Positions 22,904 through 30,751 of a stretch of 64,000 nt of DNA are shown here, piece after piece. Every line of letters starts with the position of its first letter. The first letter of the stretch is position 1. The stretch spans positions 1 through 64,000 of the forward strand of contig JAKIUQ010000002.1 of assembly GCA_021647465.1 (NCBI GenBank), in the 5' to 3' direction. The stretch comes from Emcibacter sp. (GTDB taxonomy: Bacteria > Pseudomonadota > Alphaproteobacteria > Sphingomonadales > Emcibacteraceae). The notes beneath the pieces were generated by a model. It saw nothing but the letters and a program-made list of their open reading frames with translations. It did no database searches and had not been told where the DNA came from. A program made the position numbers and the translations under genes.

Positions 22904-24977
22904 GGTGCTGTTATGCCAAAAGTTTTGTTTAAGTTTACTGGTCACGGTAATTTTTTCAGGAGGAACGGCCTTTACTGCTGAGTCAGAATTTGAGGAGGTT
23001 GTCTCGACGGCGAGCCGAAGCGAAAAGCCATTATCGGACCAGAGTGGTAACCTGTTTCTTCTCGCTAAGGCCGATCTGGATTTTATTAAACTGACCCATT
23101 TCAGTGAATTGGCCGTTCGGGTGCCGGGGGTCAATTTCGCCCGCAATAATGGTCAGGAATATCTGGCCTCTATACGCTCGCCGATTTTTACGGGTGCAGG
23201 AGCCTGCGGGGCTTTTCTGATGGCGCAGGACGGGATTGCCTTGCGCTCTGCCGGGTTTTGTAATGTCAATGAGCTGTTTGAAGCTTTCACCGAACAGGCA
23301 CAACGGATTGAAATTACCAAGGGGCCGGGCTCGGCACTTTATGGCTCCAACGCGCTGCATGGCATCGTCAATGTGATCACGCCGCCCGCGAATACGGATG
23401 AGGGACGCTTATCAATAGAAGGCGGGGCCAATGATTTTATCCGCTTTAATGTCTCACAGGGGGTGACAAATGAAAAAGGCGGCCTGCTGGCTCTGGCGTT
23501 GGTCACCCATGACGGGGGCTATCGTGATCAAGCGGGCTATGATCAGCAGAAGATCAGCCTGCGTCATGATTATCAAGGTGATGTATGGACCATATCTTCC
23601 AGCCTTTCACTCACTAATCTGGATCAGGAAACCGCCGGATATATCACGGGGCTGGAGGCTTATAAAGACCCGGAGCTAGCCAAAACAAACCCGAACCCGG
23701 AAGCGTTCCGCAAGGCAAAATCGCTACGTTACTGGTCACGGCTCTCCCGGGAAATCAGTGAGGGGGTGCGCTGGCAGTTCACGCCCTATTTGCGGGTTCT
23801 CGATATGAATTTCCTGATGCATTTCCTTCCCGGACAACCGTTGGAGGAAAACAGCCAGACCAGTATCGGCTTCCAGAATGGCTTTTATTTTAATGAGGGC
23901 AGTGACCATGAGATCATTGCCGGGGCCGACTTTGAATATACTCGCGGTTCCTTGCGGCAAACGCAGGAAAATCCCACCAGAGGGTCGCGGTTCTTACAGG
24001 TGACAATCCCGTCCGGCAAGCAATATGATTATGATGTGGATAGCCTCATGGCGGCGGCTTTTTTACAGGCTGACTGGGCGATAACTTCTCGACTGCACCT
24101 GTTGGCCGGGGCAAGGCTGGAATATATGGGCTATGATTATACCAATAATATGATCAGTGGCCGGACCGATGAAAATGGTGTTGCCTGTGGCTTTGGCGGC
24201 TGTCGGTATAGCCGCCCGCAAAGCCGCAAAGACGGTTTTACCAGCCTTTCCCCAAAAATTGGCCTGCTCTATAAATATAACGATAATCATGACATTTACC
24301 TGAATGTGAGTGAAGGCTTCCGCGCCCCGCAAGCCACCGAGCTATATCGTTTGCAACGGGCACAGACTGTGGCCGATCTGGATGAGGTCAGCCTGAAGAA
24401 TATTGAACTGGGTTTTCGTGGAAAGCAGAATATTGTCAGTTATAATATTTCCTTTTATGTCATGGAAAAGGATAATTTTATTTTTCGGGACAGTGCTGTT
24501 TTCAACGTGGACGGGGGCAAATCAGATCATCGGGGGGTGGATGTGATGGTTAAGCTGGACCTCAGCAAGAAAGTGAGCATCCGGGGTAATCTGAGCCTTG
24601 CCCGTCATCGCTATGCCTTTGATTATATAAGCCGGGGGGTTAATTTGAACGGCAAGGATATAGATACCGCCCCGCGCCATTTCGGCAGTATGCAGCTCCT
24701 GTGGAAACCGAGCGATAACATCAGCGCGGAACTGGAATGGATCCATATGGGGGCTTATTATCTGGATCCGGAGAACCTCCATAAATATCAGGGACATGAT
24801 TATCTGAATCTGCGGGCCGATGTTCAGGTCACGGATCGTTACGGCTTTTTTCTGCGCCTGACCAACCTAACCAACAGCAGATATGCCGAACGGGCTGACT
24901 GGACCATTTTCACCGATGAGCGCTATTTCCCCGGCAAACCCCGCGCCCTCTATATGGGAGTGGATATCGGGTTCTAG
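22893..24977 (+). CDS. TonB-dependent outer-membrane receptor, formerly coupled to a quinohemoprotein dehydrogenase
   Basis: A 694-residue receptor with a signal peptide (LSLLVTVIFSGGTAFTAE), a TonB-box-like FEEVVSTASRSEK, a plug with RIEITKGPGSALYGSNALHG, and a barrel ending in ALYMGVDIGF. It belongs to the BtuB/Cir-like size class (GPGSALYGSNAL and a plug with NVNELFEAFTEQ). The start overlaps the last codons of the PQQ-dehydrogenase remnant, with AAGGA before it, so the two were translationally coupled. A receptor in that position could have served the dehydrogenase's substrate or cofactor (PQQ) uptake. The frame is intact, though its partner is broken and the original promoter is probably lost. 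Confidence 0.85.
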   Translation: MRNKVLLCQKFCLSLLVTVIFSGGTAFTAESEFEEVVSTASRSEKPLSDQSGNLFLLAKADLDFIKLTHFSELAVRVPGVNFARNNGQEYLASIRSPIFTGAGACGAFLMAQDGIALRSAGFCNVNELFEAFTEQAQRIEITKGPGSALYGSNALHGIVNVITPPANTDEGRLSIEGGANDFIRFNVSQGVTNEKGGLLALALVTHDGGYRDQAGYDQQKISLRHDYQGDVWTISSSLSLTNLDQETAGYITGLEAYKDPELAKTNPNPEAFRKAKSLRYWSRLSREISEGVRWQFTPYLRVLDMNFLMHFLPGQPLEENSQTSIGFQNGFYFNEGSDHEIIAGADFEYTRGSLRQTQENPTRGSRFLQVTIPSGKQYDYDVDSLMAAAFLQADWAITSRLHLLAGARLEYMGYDYTNNMISGRTDENGVACGFGGCRYSRPQSRKDGFTSLSPKIGLLYKYNDNHDIYLNVSEGFRAPQATELYRLQRAQTVADLDEVSLKNIELGFRGKQNIVSYNISFYVMEKDNFIFRDSAVFNVDGGKSDHRGVDVMVKLDLSKKVSIRGNLSLARHRYAFDYISRGVNLNGKDIDTAPRHFGSMQLLWKPSDNISAELEWIHMGAYYLDPENLHKYQGHDYLNLRADVQVTDRYGFFLRLTNLTNSRYAERADWTIFTDERYFPGKPRALYMGVDIGF

Positions 24978-24984
24978 AGCAATG

Positions 24985-25509
24985 TCACAAAGATGCAGCA
25001 GTCCGGGCGGCTTGGTCATACAGGCCAGATAGGGAGCGGAGTGTTTCTGCAATGAGTGATAGTTCTTCTGCGTTCTTGCCTTCGTCTGACTTGTACCCTG
25101 AAATCAGGCACTGTTCGCGCACAGTTTTATATTCATCACAAAAATTCCTGCCATTATCTGTCGGCGTGTAGAAGATCTCCTTACCACGTTTTGTTCCTTC
25201 AATGAGACCAAGTTTCAACAGTTTTTTCAGGGCATAATTGACCGTGTGCGAATCTTCTATATTCAGGACAAAACAGACATCAATTCTGCGTTTGGCGCTG
25301 TCCCTATGGTTAATATTATGAAATACCAGTACATCAAGGGCGTTAAGCTCTGGCTGACCGGCGGCCGTCGCGCATTTGACAATCCATTTCTGAAAGGCAT
25401 TATTGACGACGGTCAGGCCAAACTCTACTTCGGATAGCGGCCAGGTTTCATCTGTTGCCAAATGCCGTGATGAAACAATAAGCCGTTTCTTTTTTGGTTG
25501 CTTCGCCAT
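24985..25509 (-). CDS. MarR-like winged-helix transcriptional regulator
   Basis: A 174-residue protein. A central winged-helix region (LDVLVFHNINHRDSAKRRID, LNIEDSHTVNYALKKLLKLG, LIEGTKRGKEIFYTPTDNGR) has the recognition helix and wing of the MarR/HTH_27 family; the flanking helices would dimerise. The ATG follows GAGGA. It is convergent to the TonB receptor gene and starts just downstream of the NRAMP-hydantoinase operon on the same strand. A palindrome TATCA-AAA-TGATA (25546-25558) lies upstream and may be its operator. Its effector is unknown; the adjacent hydantoinase operon is the likeliest target. Confidence 0.75.
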   Translation of the reverse strand: MAKQPKKKRLIVSSRHLATDETWPLSEVEFGLTVVNNAFQKWIVKCATAAGQPELNALDVLVFHNINHRDSAKRRIDVCFVLNIEDSHTVNYALKKLLKLGLIEGTKRGKEIFYTPTDNGRNFCDEYKTVREQCLISGYKSDEGKNAEELSLIAETLRSLSGLYDQAARTAASL

Positions 25510-25613
25510 TGTTATCCTCGTGGGTTATATAATTTAATGATTATTTATCAAAATGATACAAGTGTTACATTGTAAAAATCAAGTTTTGATAGAATATTTC
25601 CGCAAGATATATT

Positions 25614-26831
25614 TTAGAAAATGCCAAGCACGGTTAAAATTTGTCTTATTCCTAATCCCGCGGTAATTAAAATGACGATACCACCTAGGGTATTTGCAAT
25701 GACCCCATTCGCGTATTTTCCAAGTAAACTACGACGATTCATGGCAAGGAGCAGAAAAATAGCAATGATGGGCAGGAGAAGCCCATTGGCAAATTGGGCA
25801 AAAATTATGATGCTGATTGGCTTGATGCCGGTCAGGGCCAGCGCCGCGCCGATCGTGAGTACGCTCAGGCTTATGAATCTGAATTTCCGTGACGTGACGC
25901 TACTTTCGAACCCGAGGATTTCCGACAGGGCATAAGCCGTGGCAAGAGGGGCTGTGATGGAGCTGCTGATGCCGGCGGCGAAAAAACCGATACCCAGCAT
26001 ATATTTGGCAAACGGGCCAAAGAGGGGTTCGAACTGTGTTGCCATATCGCCAGCACTGGTAATCTGCAGTCCTGAACCAAAGATACTTGCGGCGGCGGTT
26101 GCCGTAATGGAAATCATGATCAATCCGCCAAGCCCGATTGAGATTGCGGTATCAGTTCGCGCCTGACCCAAGTCCTTGGCCCCTGACCAATGCGCCTTGA
26201 CCGCAGAGGCATGAAGAAACAGGTTATAGGGAACGACTGTGGTACCGATTAAGACAATCACGGTCATCAGGCTGCCCGATGGCGTTCTGGGAATGGTCAA
26301 GCCTTCAATAAGGGAGGCCAGATCAGGCTTGACCATAAAAAATGTCGTGATAAAGGATATTGCCATGAGCAGAATTAACCCCAGCAACATTTTTTCAAGC
26401 TGTTTATAATTGCCTATCCACAGGCAAAAGGCAGCAACCATGAAAATGGCCGTGACCGCGATACGGTATATGGTTGCATCGTTTCCTGTAATGGCTTCAA
26501 TACCAAGAGCGGCCCCCGAAATATTTCCCGCCTCGTAAGCCGCATTGCCAAGATAAAGCGCGCTGATCATCAGCGCAAATAAAGGCCATTTCCATATGGT
26601 ATGTGCAAAGGTTTCCCGGAGGACTTCCCCTAATCCTTTTTGTGTGATGACGCCAAGCCGTGCGGACATCTCTTGCAGGATGATTGTCGCGACGGTCGCA
26701 AAAACCAAAGCCCACAACAGGGTATAACCAAAATTAGCCCCCGCCAAAATGCAGGCTGTTACGGTGCCGGGTCCAATGAATGCCGCCGCAACAAAAGCCC
26801 CCGGCCCTATATTTTTAAGACGTGATAACAC
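25614..26831 (-). CDS. NRAMP-family-like transporter with altered metal-binding motifs
   Basis: A 405-residue protein with about eleven membrane segments and the NRAMP fold (GPGAFVAAAF at the first helix, a KQLEKMLLGLILLMAISFIT segment mid-protein). In canonical Mn/Fe transporters helix 1 has DPGN and helix 6 has MPHN. Here the corresponding sequences read GPGT (20-23) and VPYN (200-203), so the acidic ligand, the Asn and the Met are replaced. The start is GTG at 26831 after GAGGAGC. It lies 27 bases behind the hydantoinase gene on the same strand. It may be a related divergent clade (Mg2+-type or organic-solute-linked); Mn/Fe transport cannot be assumed. Confidence 0.75.
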   Translation of the reverse strand: MLSRLKNIGPGAFVAAAFIGPGTVTACILAGANFGYTLLWALVFATVATIILQEMSARLGVITQKGLGEVLRETFAHTIWKWPLFALMISALYLGNAAYEAGNISGAALGIEAITGNDATIYRIAVTAIFMVAAFCLWIGNYKQLEKMLLGLILLMAISFITTFFMVKPDLASLIEGLTIPRTPSGSLMTVIVLIGTTVVPYNLFLHASAVKAHWSGAKDLGQARTDTAISIGLGGLIMISITATAAASIFGSGLQITSAGDMATQFEPLFGPFAKYMLGIGFFAAGISSSITAPLATAYALSEILGFESSVTSRKFRFISLSVLTIGAALALTGIKPISIIIFAQFANGLLLPIIAIFLLLAMNRRSLLGKYANGVIANTLGGIVILITAGLGIRQILTVLGIF

Positions 26832-26858
26832 GCTAAAGCTCCTCTTTATAGTTTCAGG

Positions 26859-29800
26859 TTAATCAGCCGTTCCAAAGCCGCCGCCTGTTGGGGTGCGGAT
26901 AAATATGACATCCCCCGGGTGGACGTTTATCTGTGTGCTGCTGCCGAGGTCTTCGCTGTGACCGTTCTGTCTTTTTATCCAGTTCTTGCCAATTCTTCCG
27001 GGCTGTCCGCCTTCGAGGCCAAAGGGGGGAATTTGCCGGTGCCCCGATAAAATAGAACATTCCATATTTTCAAGAAACCGGATGCTCCGGGTAACGCCGT
27101 CCCCGGAATGCCATTTCCCCCGGCCACCGGATTCTCTGTCGATGGTAAAATTCTCCAGAACCACAGGATAACGATGTTCCATGATTTCAGGGTCGGTTAA
27201 CCTTGTATTGGTCATATGGGTATGGACGGCGGCGACACCATCAAAGCCGGGCCCCGCCGGACTGCCCGAGCAAATTGTTTCGTAATATTGATAGTGCGCA
27301 TTGCCGAAGGTGAGGTTATTCATTGTGCCCTGACTGGCCGCCAAGGCACCAAGGGCACCAAACAGGGCGTTGGTGACGGCCTGACTGGTTTCGACATTGC
27401 CGGCAACGACCGCAGCGGGGGGAGTGGGGTTGAGCATCGAGCCTTTGGGAACAATGATTTTCAGCGGTTTCATGCAGCCCGCGTTAAGAGGAATGTCATC
27501 ATCAACGAGGCATCTGAAAACATAGAGCACTGCCGCATGGGTAATTGTTACAGGGGCGTTGAAATTATTCGGCAACTGACCGCTTGTTCCCGTAAAATCA
27601 ATGGTCGCTTCATGCTTTTCCCTGTTAATGGAAATCTTTAATTTAACATGAATACCGTCATCAAGAACATAGTCAAACTCAGCATCATTGAGGGTCGTTA
27701 TAACAGTACGTACGGCTTCTTCTGCGTTGCCCTGAATATAACCCATATAGGTATTCACAACATCAAGCCCGTAACGGGAAACGAGTTTCTGTAATTCATT
27801 TGCTCCCGTTTTATTCGCAGCAACCTGCGCCATCAGATCAGCAATATTTTGATTTATGTTACGCGCTGGATAGGGTTCTGCGCCTAGTCTCTGTTCGATT
27901 TCTTTCGTTAAAAACACCCCCCGATCAACCAGCTTTACGCAATCAAAAATAATCCCTTCTTCATGGATGCTCTTGCCGCGCGGCGACATGGAGCCCGGTG
28001 AAATGCCGCCGATATCCTCATGATGTGCCCGGCTTGCAACAAAAAACAGGATATTATCCAACGCATCATTAAAAACAGGAGAAATTACGGTTATATCCGG
28101 CAGATGCGAGCCGCCATTATAGGGGTTGTTATGAATGAAAACATCGCCGGGATTTATTTCCTGCCCACTTTCGATCAATACTTTGATTGTCGAATCCATG
28201 GAACCCAGATGAACAGGCACATGGGGCGCATTGGCAATTAAATTTCCCTCAGGATCGAAAATGGCACAAGAGAAATCCAGCCGTTCCTTCACATTGACAG
28301 ATTGTGATGTGTTTTGCAGGATAATGCCCATTTGCTGGGCAATAGACATGAACAGGTTATTGAAAATTTCCAATGTTACCGGATCATAGGCTGTTGAAGA
28401 TTTTGTCAGCAATGCTGCGGATGCTTTTCTTTCCAGAATGATATGACGGTAACTATTCAGGCGGCCTGTCCAGTTGTTTTCAATTATTATTGTACCTGTT
28501 GGTTCAATAACAATAGCGGGCCCGTGGAGGATATGACCATATTCCAGAGTTTCAATTCTGTAGATGGGCGTTTTATGCCAAATGCCGCGAGAGTAAATTT
28601 TTCTGGTCGTTTCTAATATTGGTTCGGTGACGGATTTATCTTGTGTTTGTTGTTCCTGATTTTCATCACGGCCCCCGAAGGATTCTACCATGATTGCTTC
28701 AATAACGATTTTCTTCTCAGGGGCGATAAACCCATATTGCCTGTTGTGGAAATTTTCAAAATAATGGCGCATTTTCGTGTCATTGGTTACGGGGACTTTT
28801 ATCGTTGTATCCGTGCCTTTGTATCTTAGCAATGCGGATGCGTTATGGGTAATTTCTGCTTCAGCTACGCCCTGTTCGATTAGGTTTACAAGATTGTGCG
28901 CGGTAAGTTTTTGAATATAGACTTCTATTATTGTAAGGAGAGGGGGTGATAAAATCTGATCTATGACCTGTTGACATTCCGTCCTGATATCAGCGAGGCC
29001 CATACCATAGGCAGAGAGTACGCCGGATAAAGGATGGATGAAAATTTTATTGATGCCCAATCTTTCGGCAACAAGACAGGCATGTTGACCGCCCGCCCCC
29101 CCAAAACAGTTCAGGGCATAATCCTTGACATCATACCCGCGTGATATTGATATTTTTTTTATGGCCTGAACCATATGTTCAATGGCGATATCAAGAAAAC
29201 CCTCGGCAACATCCTCAGGAGATCGATTGCCGCCAATCTGGGCTGAAATCTCTTTAAAGGCGGCCCTTGCGGCATCACGGTCCAGAGGTTGATCCTGATT
29301 TGGCCCAAATATGGCCGGGAAATAGTCAGGTTGAATTTTTCCAAGGCACACATTAATGTCGGTAACGGCGAGTTTCCCGCCGCGCCGATAACAGACAGGG
29401 CCGGGGTTCGCCCCAGCGGAATCCGGGCCGACGCGGAAGCGGCCATTATCAAATTTCAGTAATGAGCCGCCGCCGGCCGCGACAGTATGGATGTTCATCA
29501 TGGGCACCCGCATACGTACCCCGGCAATTTCCGTTTCATAGGTTTTTTCAAATTCACCGGCATAATGCGTTACATCGGTAGAGGTGCCGCCCATGTCAAA
29601 ACCGATAATTTTGTCAAATCCGGCCAGCTTTGCCGTATGAACCGCGCCAACTATTCCGCCCGCAGGCCCGGACAGGATCGCATCCCGCCCGCGAAATTTC
29701 CGGGCGTCTACAAGCCCGCCCGAAGATTGCATAAACAGGAGCTTTCCCGGCATGTCGTCATCATTGATCATGGCAGATATACGATCAATATACCGACGTA

Positions 29801-30482
29801 GAACCGGTGACAGATAAGCATCCACAATGGTTGTTTCGCCGCGCGGGACTATTTTTGCCAACGGGCTGACGTCATGACTGGCGGATATTTGGCTAAAACC
29901 GATTTTCCTGGCGAGAGCAACCAGCGCTTTCTCATGCGCAGGATATTTATAGGCATGCATTAACACGATGGCAATTGAGCGGAAACCATCCTCATATGCT
30001 TTGGTCAAGGTTGCCTGCGCAGCCTCAAGGTCAAGGGGCGTTTCAATATCGCCTGATGCCAGAATACGTTCTTTGATTTCTTTGACATCACCATATAACA
30101 AGTCAGGTTTCCTGATATTCAGCGCAAATATATCCGGACGTGCCTGAGTGCCAATTTCGATAATACCCTTTAGCCCTTGGGTGATAACCAATATTGTTGC
30201 GTCACCTTTTTTCTCAAGGAGGGCATTGGTGGCAACCGTCGTTCCCATTTTGACAGTTTTGATTTTCTCCTGGGGAATCGGGTCTGATTTTTTAAGGCCG
30301 AGAAAGTCGCGTATGCCATACAGAGCGGCATCTTCATACGCTTCCGGATTTTCTGACAATAGCTTTTGGGTATGTAGCGCGCCATTTGGGTCTTTGGCAA
30401 TAATGTCCGTGAAAGTGCCGCCGCGATCAACCCAGAACTGCCATTGACCTTGTGCCCCTATATATTCCTCGTTAGTACTCAT
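26859..30482 (-). CDS. Fused HyuA-HyuB hydantoinase/5-oxoprolinase
   Basis: A 1207-residue protein joining both subunits of ATP-dependent hydantoinase/oxoprolinases. The HyuA half has QFWVDRGGTFTDIIAKDPNG, KMGTTVATNALLEKKGD, GFDMGGTSTDVTHYAGEFE and NCFGGAGGQHACLVAERLG (actin-like ATPase motifs). From about 700 the HyuB half begins with YDPVTLEIFNNLFMSIAQQM and contains the conserved IDFTGTSGQLPNNFNAPVTI and the C-terminal PGDVIFIRTPTGGGFG. It should hydrolyse a cyclic amide or imide (5-oxoproline, hydantoin or a related lactam) with ATP. The start follows GGAGAA. The NRAMP-like gene follows in the same operon and a TonB receptor lies divergently. Confidence 0.88.
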   Translation of the reverse strand: MSTNEEYIGAQGQWQFWVDRGGTFTDIIAKDPNGALHTQKLLSENPEAYEDAALYGIRDFLGLKKSDPIPQEKIKTVKMGTTVATNALLEKKGDATILVITQGLKGIIEIGTQARPDIFALNIRKPDLLYGDVKEIKERILASGDIETPLDLEAAQATLTKAYEDGFRSIAIVLMHAYKYPAHEKALVALARKIGFSQISASHDVSPLAKIVPRGETTIVDAYLSPVLRRYIDRISAMINDDDMPGKLLFMQSSGGLVDARKFRGRDAILSGPAGGIVGAVHTAKLAGFDKIIGFDMGGTSTDVTHYAGEFEKTYETEIAGVRMRVPMMNIHTVAAGGGSLLKFDNGRFRVGPDSAGANPGPVCYRRGGKLAVTDINVCLGKIQPDYFPAIFGPNQDQPLDRDAARAAFKEISAQIGGNRSPEDVAEGFLDIAIEHMVQAIKKISISRGYDVKDYALNCFGGAGGQHACLVAERLGINKIFIHPLSGVLSAYGMGLADIRTECQQVIDQILSPPLLTIIEVYIQKLTAHNLVNLIEQGVAEAEITHNASALLRYKGTDTTIKVPVTNDTKMRHYFENFHNRQYGFIAPEKKIVIEAIMVESFGGRDENQEQQTQDKSVTEPILETTRKIYSRGIWHKTPIYRIETLEYGHILHGPAIVIEPTGTIIIENNWTGRLNSYRHIILERKASAALLTKSSTAYDPVTLEIFNNLFMSIAQQMGIILQNTSQSVNVKERLDFSCAIFDPEGNLIANAPHVPVHLGSMDSTIKVLIESGQEINPGDVFIHNNPYNGGSHLPDITVISPVFNDALDNILFFVASRAHHEDIGGISPGSMSPRGKSIHEEGIIFDCVKLVDRGVFLTKEIEQRLGAEPYPARNINQNIADLMAQVAANKTGANELQKLVSRYGLDVVNTYMGYIQGNAEEAVRTVITTLNDAEFDYVLDDGIHVKLKISINREKHEATIDFTGTSGQLPNNFNAPVTITHAAVLYVFRCLVDDDIPLNAGCMKPLKIIVPKGSMLNPTPPAAVVAGNVETSQAVTNALFGALGALAASQGTMNNLTFGNAHYQYYETICSGSPAGPGFDGVAAVHTHMTNTRLTDPEIMEHRYPVVLENFTIDRESGGRGKWHSGDGVTRSIRFLENMECSILSGHRQIPPFGLEGGQPGRIGKNWIKRQNGHSEDLGSSTQINVHPGDVIFIRTPTGGGFGTAD

Positions 30483-30554
30483 CAGTTCTCCAGTAGACTA
30501 TCCAATATTACGCATCAGTGCTGTTTTTACAAATAAACATTTTATTGGCGTTTT

Positions 30555-30588
30555 GTCAACGTTTTGTTATTGACAATTCATCAACGTT
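30555..30588. promoter_or_regulatory. Repeated motif in the hydantoinase/TonB-receptor divergent region
   Basis: TCAACGTT occurs at 30556-30563 and again at 30581-30588 (25 bases apart), and GTCAA...TTGAC forms an inverted repeat spanning 30555-30574. The region lies between the divergent hydantoinase (start 30482) and TonB receptor (start 30752) genes. These are candidate operator half-sites for a local regulator, possibly the winged-helix protein at 25 kb. Confidence 0.35.
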
Positions 30589-30751
30589 ATGCAAATGTAT
30601 CTTCGAGAAATAAAAAATATACCGATCCTGAGCAACAGGAGGCAAGTAAAAGTCAAGTAAAAATGCAGTATGACTAATGACATAATTTCAATGAAAAATG
30701 AACCAATCAAATTTTTAATTTAAGCAACCAAAAAGTATAGGATGAGGAAAA

